This document shows positions 1 through 8,370 of a DNA stretch of 51,216 bases, one piece after another. The first letter of the stretch is position 1. Each line of letters starts with the position of its first letter. The position numbers and the translations under genes are program-made. The stretch is from NCBI GenBank assembly GCA_012727955.1, contig JAAYGB010000011.1, forward strand, positions 1 through 51,216, read 5' to 3'. The DNA comes from Bacillota bacterium (GTDB lineage: Bacteria > Bacillota > Limnochordia > DTU087 > JAAYGB01). The notes under the pieces were generated by a model. It did not search any database, was not told the origin of the DNA, and saw only the letters and a list, made by a program, of their open reading frames with translations.

Positions 1-2
1 AG

Positions 3-1379
3 AAATTGAACCTTCCGCCCATCGAAAGGCGCTGGGAAGCTATTACCGAAGCTGGGAACAACACCTTTCTACTGAGGAACCGGGATATCTTCTTAGATAT
101 GCTGACCGACAGCGGTGTCAATGCCATGAGCGACAAGCAACTGGCAGCGATGATGGACGTGGACGACAGCTACGCCGGTTCAGAGACCTATACTGAGTTT
201 GAAGAGAAGATCGAAGAAATCTTTGGGATGAAGTATGTACTCCCGGCTCACCAGGGCAGAGCCTGCGAGAACTTGCTGGCTCAGGCCTTTGTCCGTCCGG
301 GAATGGTAGTGCCCATGAACTATCACTTTACCACCTCGAAGGCCCACATTACCTTAAATGGCGGACGGGTGGAGGAATTAATCATCGATGAAGGTCTCAA
401 GGTCAACAGCGATCACCCCTTCAAGGGCAATATGGATATTGCCAAGCTGAAGGCAACAATCGACCACTACGGTGACCAGATTGCCTTCGTGCGGATGGAG
501 GCAGGGACCAACCTCATCGGTGGCCAACCCTTCTCCCTCCAGAACCTCCGGGAAGTTTCGGAAGTCTGCCGGGAAGCGGGGATCCTATTGGTGATGGACG
601 CCAGTCTCCTGGCCGACAATCTCTACTTTATTAAGACCCGGGAAGAAAGTTGTCGGTCCATGAGTATTCGGGAAATCACCAGGGCGATGGCCGAGCTGAC
701 TGATATCATTTACTTCTCCGCCCGGAAACTGGGCTGTGCCCGGGGGGGAGGGCTCTGCACCAATAACGAAGAGGCATATATTAAGTTGCGGGAACTGGTT
801 ACTTTATACGAAGGCTTTCTCACCTATGGCGGAATGTCCATGCGGGAAATCGGTGCCATTACCGTCGGGTTGGAGGAGACCATGGATGAAGAGATGATTA
901 ACCAGGGGCCGCAGTTTATCGCTTATATGACCGAGGAACTGCTGAAGAAGGGTGTGCCGGTGGTAACTCCTGCCGGTGGACTGGGCTGCCACATCAATGC
1001 CATGGATTTTGTGGATCACATCCCCCAAAGTCAGTACCCCGCCGGTGCCCTGGCCGCTGCCCTGTACCTGGTCAGTGGTGTGCGGGGAATGGAACGAGGA
1101 ACGTTGTCGGAGCAGCGGGATGAAGAGGGTAATGAGGTTTTTGCTGATATGGAATTGGTCCGGCTGGCTATGCCTCGGCGGGTCTTTACCCTGTCTCAAG
1201 TCAATTACGCCGTCGATAGACTAGGCTGGCTGTATGAAAATCGTCACTTAATCGGTGGCCTTAAGTTTGTAGAAGAGCCCACCATCCTGCGATTCTTCTT
1301 CGGTAAGCTAGAGCCCGTTGGCGATTGGCAGCAGCGGTTAGTAGAGAAGTTTAAGCAAGACTTCGGCGACAGCCTCTAA
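3..1379 (+). CDS. Beta-eliminating lyase, tyrosine phenol-lyase/tryptophanase family (5' partial)
   Basis: This is a PLP-dependent beta-eliminating lyase of the tryptophanase/tyrosine phenol-lyase family, which releases pyruvate and ammonia from an aromatic amino acid. The frame is open to the window edge and the visible protein lacks about 20 N-terminal residues of E. coli TnaA, so the gene probably starts upstream; the TTG at 6 is only the first possible start in view. Counting from that TTG, the PLP lysine is about residue 241 (SARK), the active-site tyrosine about 56 (YAGS), and a threonine lies in HFTTS near 109. The motif MERG (about 362-365) and the tail RLAMPRRVFT match tyrosine phenol-lyase better than tryptophanase, because the arginine sits where TPL has its substrate-selecting Arg381 and TnaA has Ile. 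I therefore favour TPL-like activity, but the substrate is inferred. A strong terminator follows. Confidence 0.85.
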   Translation, partial: KLNLPPIERRWEAITEAGNNTFLLRNRDIFLDMLTDSGVNAMSDKQLAAMMDVDDSYAGSETYTEFEEKIEEIFGMKYVLPAHQGRACENLLAQAFVRPGMVVPMNYHFTTSKAHITLNGGRVEELIIDEGLKVNSDHPFKGNMDIAKLKATIDHYGDQIAFVRMEAGTNLIGGQPFSLQNLREVSEVCREAGILLVMDASLLADNLYFIKTREESCRSMSIREITRAMAELTDIIYFSARKLGCARGGGLCTNNEEAYIKLRELVTLYEGFLTYGGMSMREIGAITVGLEETMDEEMINQGPQFIAYMTEELLKKGVPVVTPAGGLGCHINAMDFVDHIPQSQYPAGALAAALYLVSGVRGMERGTLSEQRDEEGNEVFADMELVRLAMPRRVFTLSQVNYAVDRLGWLYENRHLIGGLKFVEEPTILRFFFGKLEPVGDWQQRLVEKFKQDFGDSL

Positions 1380-1461
1380 GCTCCGAGCAAGACGGGAAAG
1401 CACCAGATGATAAAAGCACAGCTTCAATAAATACATTCCGATGAGGACATCTACTGAGATG

Positions 1462-1487
1462 GCCGCCCGATGAGGGCGGCTTTTTTT
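1462..1487 (+). terminator. Rho-independent terminator after the lyase gene
   Basis: A perfect 7-bp GC-rich stem (GCCGCCC / GGGCGGC) with a 5-base loop is followed directly by seven T residues. It separates the lyase gene from the surface-protein locus. Confidence 0.9.
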
Positions 1488-1694
1488 GTTTGTGCCCATT
1501 TCTCCTGTCAAAAAGAGCGAAAATTGCAAAAATTGTCAGTCGGAGGTGTATATTGGTCCAAAATTAGCCAACACTAGTCATGGATTCCACTGGAAAATTT
1601 TTGCTGACCTTTAGTCATATCTCAGCAGAGTCCAGATATATATTTACAGATATGTCTTTACAGCCGCGTAGTCTTGGTTATGGGGAGGGTGAAG
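1488..1694 (+). promoter_or_regulatory. Intergenic region upstream of the surface-protein locus
   Basis: This AT-richer stretch between the terminator and the first secreted-protein gene has no convincing gene. A TTGCAA at about 1523 and a TATATT about 19 bases downstream could form a weak promoter, but the spacing is long. A GGGGAGGG Shine-Dalgarno at 1682-1689 points to a GTG start at 1695. Confidence 0.3.
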
Positions 1695-2249
1695 GTGGAG
1701 AGACGGTTTTCCTGGAGGTTGGTCCTGTTTGTCCTTCTGGCTGGTCTTCTTGGCCAGGCAGGAACCGTAGCTGGAGCCAGGACCTTAGATAGCTCTACTG
1801 TTCAAATCATTGTGACGGTGCCGATGTGGGTGACCTTGGATACCGACACCGGGCTGCTACTCATCGAAGACCGAGACTTTGTCCTGACCGTGGATGATAC
1901 GGAATCTGGTACCGAGGGAATTCTTGCCGTCAAGCCCGAGGCCCTGAAGTTAGTTGCTAGAGGCAACGTTGGTTACAGTGTCATGGTTTCCCTTGAGTCC
2001 GATGCCCTGGTCAGTGTTGACGGTGAGTATGAAATACCCGTTTGGGATCTGCGCTGGCGCCGGTCCGAAGGCGATGACGAGTGGTGGCCCCTCTCAACCG
2101 AGGATGAACCGGTGATTGTTCAAATGGAACCGGGAGAGAGCATCATCGACATCGACTTTTTGTTGCTGGCCGCCTGGGATGTACCGGCCACAACTTACAC
2201 CGGAAAGGTGGTCTATACCATCATTGCTCATGAACCAGATCAGCGATAA
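1695..2249 (+). CDS. Secreted fimbrial-subunit-like protein, paralogue 1
   Basis: This exported protein of about 184 residues has no assigned function. It starts with basic residues and a hydrophobic signal segment (VLFVLLAGLLG) ending near AGA. The mature part is predicted beta-rich. It resembles the other small secreted proteins of this locus: an early strand QIIVTVPMWVTLD, a middle segment with alternating polar and hydrophobic residues, and a C-terminal strand introduced by TYTGKVVYTI. Such a last strand after an (A/T)xxYxG turn is typical of spore-coat-U/fimbrial subunit-type domains, but this is pattern recognition, not a database match. GTG 1695 is chosen because it lies 5 bases after GGGGAGGG; ATG 1680 is an alternative. 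It is the first gene of the locus and is followed 22 bases later by the secretin gene. Confidence 0.6.
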   Translation: MERRFSWRLVLFVLLAGLLGQAGTVAGARTLDSSTVQIIVTVPMWVTLDTDTGLLLIEDRDFVLTVDDTESGTEGILAVKPEALKLVARGNVGYSVMVSLESDALVSVDGEYEIPVWDLRWRRSEGDDEWWPLSTEDEPVIVQMEPGESIIDIDFLLLAAWDVPATTYTGKVVYTIIAHEPDQR

Positions 2250-2271
2250 CTATGGAAAGTGGGGGGTTGTT

Positions 2272-3477
2272 GTGAACAGCCAAAGGATTAAGGTGCTGTT
2301 GGTGGTGTTAGTAGGGGTGCTGGTCCTTTGTGGAGGGACGAGCCTAGGCTTGGCCAGTGATGTTGATCCGGAGCCGACGGTTACCATGATGCTCTTTGAG
2401 ACAGACATTCGGGAAGCCTTGAGTGAGATGGCGCTGCAAACTGGGGTCAACATCATTCCTGACCAGAGTGTTGGCGGAGTGATTACCGCGGACCTAGTGG
2501 ATGTGCCCCTTGAGAAGGCCCTGAAGATGATCATTATCGGTGGCGGTTATACCTATCGCAAGATCGATGACTTCTATCTAGTGGGACTACCGGATCCCCG
2601 CAGCACCACCTTCGGTGAGTTGGTGGAAAGCGAAGTCTATGTCCTGCGGCATGTCGATGCGGCCAAGGTACTGGCGGTCCTGCCGAGCTTTCTGAGAACC
2701 TATGTCGCCGGTGGCGATGGTAACCTGTTAACCATCACTGCGCCGCCACTGGAGCTAGAGCGGATTAAGACGCTCCTCCGGCAGCTAGATACACCCAGCA
2801 AGCAGGTGGAGGTTAAGGTGGTGGTCACTGAGGTGTCCACCCAGGCGGCTAGGGAGCTGGGGAATACCTTGCTTCGGTACGTTCCCGACGAGGGTACGGA
2901 GTTTGCCGATATCAATCTTCCACCCCGTTCCTTTGAGTTCGATGGTGTCGGCAACCTGTTGACCATCAATGCCGATGTCTATGGCACTTTGCTTACTCGG
3001 CTGAAGTTATTGCAGGAACAGCGGGAGGCTGAAATCCATGCCGATCCCAAGGTACTGGTGGCCGATGGTGAGACGGCAGCGCTTTTTTCTGGAGAAGAGC
3101 AGATTCTGCTGATTCGTTCGGAAGATTCCGTGACCGACAGGGTGGAGCGGATTGAGGTTGGCGTTTCCCTCGATGTCACCGCGGCAGTGGTTGGCGAGGA
3201 TGAAGTTGTCCTGCGGCTGTCCCCGCAGGTGAGTCACTTTGTAAATCAAGCCAGACCGGATCTGGTGGTGAAACAGAACTCCGTCGAGACCACCATTCGC
3301 CTCAAGAGTGGGCAAACGGCAATGCTGGCGGGATTAACGGTACAGGATGATTCCAGCTACAGCCGCAAGGTTCCGATTCTCGGCGACATTCCCCTGATTC
3401 GCTGGCTGTTTCGAACCGACAGCACGCAAAAGTCTGACAAAGAGTTACTTATGTTCGTGACCCCTGTCATCCAGTGA
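2272..3477 (+). CDS. Secretin (GspD/PilQ family) outer-membrane channel
   Basis: Secretins form multimeric outer-membrane channels for type II secretion, type IV pili or phage export. A signal peptide (about residues 1-28) is followed by an STN/N1-type domain (ALSEMALQTGVNIIPDQSV region), a second ring-building repeat (residues about 120-185, ending LLRQLDTPSKQVEVKV), and a C-terminal secretin domain of about 200 residues. The hallmark end VPILGDIPLIRWLFR followed by ELLMFVTPVI is clear. At 401 residues it is short for a secretin and carries few N-domains. GTG 2272 is preferred because GGGGGG precedes it; the reading frame extends further upstream but overlaps the previous gene. No secretion ATPase, inner-membrane platform or prepilin peptidase lies nearby, so its cargo is unknown. 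The surrounding genes suggest it serves the secreted paralogues of this locus. Its presence implies an outer membrane. Confidence 0.88.
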   Translation: MNSQRIKVLLVVLVGVLVLCGGTSLGLASDVDPEPTVTMMLFETDIREALSEMALQTGVNIIPDQSVGGVITADLVDVPLEKALKMIIIGGGYTYRKIDDFYLVGLPDPRSTTFGELVESEVYVLRHVDAAKVLAVLPSFLRTYVAGGDGNLLTITAPPLELERIKTLLRQLDTPSKQVEVKVVVTEVSTQAARELGNTLLRYVPDEGTEFADINLPPRSFEFDGVGNLLTINADVYGTLLTRLKLLQEQREAEIHADPKVLVADGETAALFSGEEQILLIRSEDSVTDRVERIEVGVSLDVTAAVVGEDEVVLRLSPQVSHFVNQARPDLVVKQNSVETTIRLKSGQTAMLAGLTVQDDSSYSRKVPILGDIPLIRWLFRTDSTQKSDKELLMFVTPVIQ

Positions 3478-3491
3478 AGGTGGGATTCCCC

Positions 3492-4832
3492 GTGCGGAAA
3501 CAACTAATGGCCTGGGCCTTGATGGGAATCTGGCTCCTCCTGTTTTCCAGTGTGGGATGGGCAGCGGAAGACTCCCATACCCAGGCGATGGCTTGGACCC
3601 CGAAGATAGCGCAGCAGTTGGTAGCTTCAGGCTGGGAGTACAACATCGCTTCGGCAGAGGAGCCAATGGTGGTGTACTCCCTGAGCTTTCTCGAGATTAA
3701 CTCCCGATTCAGTCAAGTGCTAGATAGTCTCTTGCAGGTGTCGGAATCGGAATTGGAAGAACCGGCCAGATGGCGATTTTCCGCGGATCCCCAGGTGGTC
3801 GAGTTAGTGAAAAAATACCCCCTTAGTCTCGTCGCCCAGCTGCAAACGGGAGTTGAAGACCAAGCAGCAGAGACGATGATGGAATCCTGGTTAGTGACGG
3901 TGGGTGACAAACCGGTGCGCCTGCGGTTGGAGGACCTCAATTTGCAGCAGGAGCGGGCAGAAGAGCGGGTTCAGTCGCGACTGGAGATTCTCCTCCAGCC
4001 CCAGCAAATCGATTGGCAGCGGGAGCAAGTGTTGACCGCCATTGAACTGAGCTATCTTGGTCAGAGGGGTGAAATTGCCGATACGCAGACGACCATCTGG
4101 ATTGGCCCAGAGCTTGGAGAACCTTTGGCCCTGGTCTCACAGCGGGGGGATGCTTCCCACCAGCAGTGGCGCCGATATTTCGCCATGTATCTGACGGCAA
4201 CGGTCTTGATGCCCGAGCAGCTGCCCAAGGATGCCGCCTTTGTCAGTGTTGGCGACATCAAGGCTCTGCAGCGTCTGCTGGCAGACAAGGGAGAGGTAGA
4301 AGGAACCCCTTCAGAACTGATTCTTTCCCTAGGCATCGCGGGCGAACAATCGGGGGGTCAAGTATCCCTGACCCATTATCTGCCGGGAAACCACTGTCTG
4401 GAGCTGGCGGTGGACTTCTTTGGTGACAACTTCAGTTACCAGGGGGCCTTAGGCTGGTATCTAGCCGAGGGACTGCGCTTAGTCAGCAGCATCGAGGAGA
4501 GTTGGTTCCAGGATCAGGGACCGGTACTGCGGGTGGGACTATCCGATAGGACAACTATCGGTGAGCATCTATCCTTGGGACTGTCCTACCTGCCGCTGCA
4601 GTTGTCCCTAAGGGACAATGAACTGTCTGTCGTGGAGTGTGGTCAATTGCTGGTCAAAGTCCAGGGCGAGGGAGTTGAGGGATGGTATCAGGGTGAGTAT
4701 TTGGCGGGAGAGTTAAATAATCAAATTGGAGTACGGTTGATGCTATCCTCGGCCTTCGGCATCCAAGGGGCTTGGGATGAACCCGCTACATCCAAGGAGC
4801 GAATTTCATTGGGTGTTGTCTATCGGTATTAA
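3492..4832 (+). CDS. Secreted protein with outer-membrane-barrel-like C-terminus
   Basis: I do not recognise this protein of about 446 residues. It has a clear signal peptide (residues 1-25, WALMGIWLLLFSSVGWA). The middle (about 95-230) has alternating strands, and TTIWIGPELGEPLAL followed by a MYLTATVL strand faintly recalls the secretin C-terminal domain of its neighbour. The last 200 residues are rich in short amphipathic strands and the protein ends in ISLGVVYRY, an aromatic-terminated strand like the signature of outer-membrane barrels. GTG 3492 is chosen because AAGGTGGG lies just upstream; a GTG at 3474 overlapping the secretin stop codon is less likely. The close packing with the secretin gene implies one transcript and a joint role at the outer membrane. 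The barrel assignment is inference. Confidence 0.6.
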   Translation: MRKQLMAWALMGIWLLLFSSVGWAAEDSHTQAMAWTPKIAQQLVASGWEYNIASAEEPMVVYSLSFLEINSRFSQVLDSLLQVSESELEEPARWRFSADPQVVELVKKYPLSLVAQLQTGVEDQAAETMMESWLVTVGDKPVRLRLEDLNLQQERAEERVQSRLEILLQPQQIDWQREQVLTAIELSYLGQRGEIADTQTTIWIGPELGEPLALVSQRGDASHQQWRRYFAMYLTATVLMPEQLPKDAAFVSVGDIKALQRLLADKGEVEGTPSELILSLGIAGEQSGGQVSLTHYLPGNHCLELAVDFFGDNFSYQGALGWYLAEGLRLVSSIEESWFQDQGPVLRVGLSDRTTIGEHLSLGLSYLPLQLSLRDNELSVVECGQLLVKVQGEGVEGWYQGEYLAGELNNQIGVRLMLSSAFGIQGAWDEPATSKERISLGVVYRY

Positions 4833-4881
4833 AAGGACTGGAGTTGAAGCAAAGGACTCTTGAGGTAGGATGTGAGCAAAA

Positions 4882-6132
4882 GTGAATGCTTCAATAAGCT
4901 TACCGAACAGCAATGCCGCCCAGGATACCAAGGAAAAGCTTCAGATCTCCTTGTTGGGTAATTTTCGCATGCAGATGGGGGATTACCCCATCTCCGTTGC
5001 CCGTTGGAAGTCCAAGAAGGCCCTCGCCTTACTGAAATACTTGGTTTCAAAGCATGGGGAAAAGGTTCCCCGGGATGTATTGATTGAGTTGCTGTGGCCC
5101 GAGGCCGAGACTGACAAGAGTGCCTTCCACAATCTCCATACAACGATCTATTACCTGCGTCGCAGTTTGAAACCTTACTTAGGCGAGGACCACGATTGCA
5201 TCAAGTACTCCAACGGCCTCTATTGGATTGAGCTGGGGGATCGCATTTGGGTGGATATCGATGAGTTTGTCGGCAGCTACCGCCAGGGCCGAGAATTGAT
5301 GGCCACCGATCCCGCCGCTAGCTGGCACCATTTTCAGCAGGCTCTCCTACTATATCGGGACGATTTTCTTGCGGAGGATCTCTATGAGGATTGGGCGGCT
5401 GCGGCCAGAGAGTACTATCGGGAGCGATACATCGAGACCACTTTGCTGGCTGCCCAGTTACTAGCCGAGTACAAGCAAGACTATACTTCTGCAGTGAGAC
5501 TTTGTCGAGACGCATTAGCTCGGGATCCCTACCGGGAAGAACTCTATCAGGCAATTCTTCGGTACTTGATCCAGGCTGGCAGATACAGTGAAGCTGCGGT
5601 GCAGTATCAACAGTGTGCAAAAATGCTCCATGATGAATTTGGACTCAGTGTCAGTCCGGAAACCAAGGCGATTTACAACCAAATGAAACAGTTGAGTCCG
5701 GTAGAGGAATCGTTGGAGTCGTCGGGGACCGGTTCCTTTGTTTGCGAGCCCCAGATCTTTAATTCCATCGTTGAGCTAGATTTGCGCCGTCAAGGGGAAC
5801 TGACCACATCTCCGGTGGTGATCCAGATGACCAGACCCGCGGGAGCCTTCACCTATGACCAGTCTCAGTTTCTCTTGACCGTGCTCAATACTGTGTTGGG
5901 CCGAGGGGACGTTGTCTGCCAGTGGGAATCTAACCAGATTGCCGTCTGGCTGGAAGACCCTAGAGAAGAGGTGGCTCGATCTGTGGTCCAAAGGATCCAA
6001 CAGCGTCTGAAGGCCAAGCCAAGGATGATGGGTGAGCTCAGCTGGCGGCTGACTCCCGTTACTCAGCTGAAATGGCCCGCGGGAAACCACAGAGCTCCCC
6101 AGCAGAGAGCCTATCGAATTCGGAAAGTCTGA
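4882..6132 (+). CDS. SARP/BTAD-family transcriptional activator
   Basis: This 416-residue cytoplasmic regulator has an N-terminal OmpR-type winged-helix DNA-binding domain (about residues 15-110, including WKSKKALALLKYL and PRDVLIELLWP) followed by a bacterial transcriptional activation domain of TPR-like helices (about 115-275, ending LSVSPETKAIYNQM). The remaining 140 residues have no recognised domain and may be a sensory or oligomerisation region. There is no receiver or NB-ARC domain. SARP regulators are best known from actinobacterial secondary metabolism, but stand-alone BTAD proteins also occur in Firmicutes. It sits between the secretin pair and the secreted paralogues on the same strand, which points to a local pathway-specific activator. 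The GTG start has only a distant AGGTAGGA site, so translation may be weak or the start slightly different. Confidence 0.85.
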   Translation: MNASISLPNSNAAQDTKEKLQISLLGNFRMQMGDYPISVARWKSKKALALLKYLVSKHGEKVPRDVLIELLWPEAETDKSAFHNLHTTIYYLRRSLKPYLGEDHDCIKYSNGLYWIELGDRIWVDIDEFVGSYRQGRELMATDPAASWHHFQQALLLYRDDFLAEDLYEDWAAAAREYYRERYIETTLLAAQLLAEYKQDYTSAVRLCRDALARDPYREELYQAILRYLIQAGRYSEAAVQYQQCAKMLHDEFGLSVSPETKAIYNQMKQLSPVEESLESSGTGSFVCEPQIFNSIVELDLRRQGELTTSPVVIQMTRPAGAFTYDQSQFLLTVLNTVLGRGDVVCQWESNQIAVWLEDPREEVARSVVQRIQQRLKAKPRMMGELSWRLTPVTQLKWPAGNHRAPQQRAYRIRKV

Positions 6133-6149
6133 GTAGAGGAGGTATCGAC

Positions 6150-6701
6150 ATGAAACGAATTACAGCGGGTCTAGTCCTACTGCTGGTTCTGGTCCTCAGC
6201 GGATGGGTCTGGGCCGGAGAAAGAAGCATCAACGTTGATCTGAATATCAAGAGTTTCATGCAAGTGCGAAATCCCGAGGAGATAAGGCTAGAATTGGATT
6301 TCACCAAGGCTACCGATGGCAAGGCTCGGGATGAGGACTATGCCATGATCTGGTGGCAGTCCAATGTCCCGGTGGTGATCACTGAAGTCCGCTCGGAGGG
6401 GTTCAGACAGCTCAAAGGGGATCGGGCAACTAACGATGTCCTGAACAATTGGGTTAACTATCTTTTTGAGACTACTGGATACGATGTCACACTCCCGGCT
6501 GGAAATAGCAAACTCCTAGGCAAAGTCCCCTTGGGGCGATATTCGGGAAACAGCAGCAGAGAGTACGCAGAGTACTCAGAGTGGCACTGGCTGAAGGTCA
6601 CCGCCCAGCTTGAGGCCCTATTAGAGCAAGCCCATTTAGTTCCTGCCGGGGAGTGGCGGGATGTCATCACTGTGACCTTTATCGATGCCGATGGTGCCTA
6701 G
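6150..6701 (+). CDS. Secreted fimbrial-subunit-like protein, paralogue 2
   Basis: A 183-residue exported protein with signal peptide MKRITAGLVLLLVLVLSGWVWA. After cleavage it has the locus-specific pattern: an early strand (INVDLNIKSFMQV), a middle SNVPVVITEVRSEGF that parallels the TNT-x-V-x-S-GF segment of its paralogues, and a C-terminal strand introduced by AGEWRDVITVTF. This last feature matches the AG(E/D)Yxxx(I/V)TVT ending of spore-coat-U-like and fimbrial subunit domains. The ATG follows AGAGGAGG with good spacing, 17 bases after the regulator gene. The next gene, the chaperone-like protein, starts 34 bases downstream, so subunit and putative chaperone are probably co-expressed. Function is inferred from architecture and context only. 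Confidence 0.65.
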   Translation: MKRITAGLVLLLVLVLSGWVWAGERSINVDLNIKSFMQVRNPEEIRLELDFTKATDGKARDEDYAMIWWQSNVPVVITEVRSEGFRQLKGDRATNDVLNNWVNYLFETTGYDVTLPAGNSKLLGKVPLGRYSGNSSREYAEYSEWHWLKVTAQLEALLEQAHLVPAGEWRDVITVTFIDADGA

Positions 6702-6735
6702 GATTACTCTGCAAACCAGAAAGGAAGGGTTGCCG

Positions 6736-8292
6736 ATGCGAACCAAGATCCGGGCTGTCTCGTTACTGCTGGTGACGGCCGCGGTGTTTCTCTGGGCTCA
6801 GACCACTGGGGCCGTTGGGGTGCGGCCCCTAGTGGTTGACATCAGTGCTCGACCCGGGGATACCCAAGAATTTGAACTGACTCTAACTCCCAGCGGTGCC
6901 CCGGAAACCGTTGCTTTGTCCTTGTATCAGCCGGTGCAGCTGATCACCGGCAGTCTCAGCTTTCAAGAACCGGACTTAGATGCTTTTCCTGTAGTTAAAT
7001 GGGTCACCTTGGAGGAGACCAGGGTTACCCTGTATCCGGGGCAGGAAAGGACGGTCAAGGGCAAGATTCAGGTTCCCTTTGACGCCGGTGGTTCCCACAC
7101 TGTGATCGTGATGGTGGAATCGGAGCCGCCGGAGGGGCAAACGGGAATTGTGTTCAAGATCCGGTATGCAGTGCGGGTCAATATTCGGGTGGACCGACCG
7201 GGACTGCGGCAAACTGCTAAGCTAGAGGACTTTGGCTTGGTATCCGGCGAGAACAACGAAGCTTTGGTAAAGGCTACGCTGGCGAATACGTCGGCCTGGG
7301 ACTATCGGGTGTCGGGAGAGGTGACCATCCGTGACTCAGAGCGTCGCCTGGTGGCAAGGCTGCCCTTAAGGAGCATTGCTAATGTAAACTCTAACTCCGA
7401 TTCACTGCGGATGTATCCCGGAAGCAGGGTGGAGTACTTTGCTGAGGTCACCAAGAGATTGTCACCGGGGGATTATACATTACGGCTGTTCATGCGTTAT
7501 GGCGATCATGGTCAAATCATCCAATCCCAAACAGTGACAATTGCCGAAGGGGATTTCAACTTCCCCAGCATTGCGGAAGTGGGAGCCTTCTCAGTGGAGC
7601 CGGCAGAGCTAGAACTGCAACTTCGTCCTGGACAGCAAAAGACGGAGGTTCTGCAGTTAATGAGTGAGGTTTCCGACACCGTCTATGTATTTATGTCTGG
7701 ATCTGAAGTCGAACCGCAGTACATGTACTCTCCCCTGGAGTGGATACAACTGCGAACTCCGTCCCAATTTGAACTCTCTGGTCGAGGGCGAAGTCGGGTG
7801 ATTATGACCATAGCCGCGCCTCGGGACGCAGAATCCGCCAGTTACCATGGGGACATTGTCCTCTCGGCTCTTTCTGAAGATGGGCAGTTGGTAAGTCAGA
7901 GGACGGTACCTATCTGCGTAACGGTAGGCGATGTCCAAACCCCTGATGCTGAGGTAAGAAGCTTGGCTGCGGTACCCTCGGATGGTGAGCTGAGCCTATC
8001 CCTTGACCTGTATAACTGCGGCAACGTTTTTCTCACTCCCCACGCTTCCATTATGCTAACCGATGCCGAGGGACTTTTTGCCGGTAGGGCCATGCTAACT
8101 CTGCCGGAAGGGGTGGACAAGGTTATCCCTCTGAAGAGTCAAGAACTCACGGGCACCATTGAGGATTTGGCTCCTGGAGTCTATACAGCGGGGATTGTCA
8201 TCGAAAGCAACGGGACCGAGGTGTTAAGTACAGAGCTGCCGCTGGAGATAGGGGGTGTTGGTAACCGATCCGATGTTCCGGCTCTGGAGTGA
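6736..8292 (+). CDS. Exported multi-domain Ig-like protein resembling a fimbrial chaperone
   Basis: A 518-residue exported protein with signal peptide at about 1-27 (LLLVTAAVFLWAQTTGA). The mature N-terminus GVRPLVVDISARPGDTQEFEL, then VTLYPGQERTVKGKIQVP and HTVIVMVESEPP, follows the PapD/DUF916-like pattern of an Ig fold that begins with an edge strand, has a proline-glycine turn and ends with an xVxVxV strand. A second similar module starts near residue 275 (FSVEPAELELQLRPGQ) and a third, more diverged, near 425. Together they look like tandem PapD-like or CARDB-like domains. No membrane anchor is visible at the C-terminus, unlike gram-positive DUF916 proteins. Lying between subunit-like genes, it could be a periplasmic assembly chaperone or a structural scaffold. 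ATG 6736 is supported by GGAAGGG six bases upstream. Confidence 0.6.
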   Translation: MRTKIRAVSLLLVTAAVFLWAQTTGAVGVRPLVVDISARPGDTQEFELTLTPSGAPETVALSLYQPVQLITGSLSFQEPDLDAFPVVKWVTLEETRVTLYPGQERTVKGKIQVPFDAGGSHTVIVMVESEPPEGQTGIVFKIRYAVRVNIRVDRPGLRQTAKLEDFGLVSGENNEALVKATLANTSAWDYRVSGEVTIRDSERRLVARLPLRSIANVNSNSDSLRMYPGSRVEYFAEVTKRLSPGDYTLRLFMRYGDHGQIIQSQTVTIAEGDFNFPSIAEVGAFSVEPAELELQLRPGQQKTEVLQLMSEVSDTVYVFMSGSEVEPQYMYSPLEWIQLRTPSQFELSGRGRSRVIMTIAAPRDAESASYHGDIVLSALSEDGQLVSQRTVPICVTVGDVQTPDAEVRSLAAVPSDGELSLSLDLYNCGNVFLTPHASIMLTDAEGLFAGRAMLTLPEGVDKVIPLKSQELTGTIEDLAPGVYTAGIVIESNGTEVLSTELPLEIGGVGNRSDVPALE

Positions 8293-8370
8293 TTTTGGAG
8301 ATTTGTCTTAGTTGCCTTTGACCGAAGGGGTTTATTCTCAAGGTAGTTAACTTCTAAAGGAGGATATCAG

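Noticed and set aside
2116-2271. Upstream extension of the secretin reading frame
   Set aside because: It overlaps the previous gene and lacks coding character; the signal peptide starts at GTG 2272.
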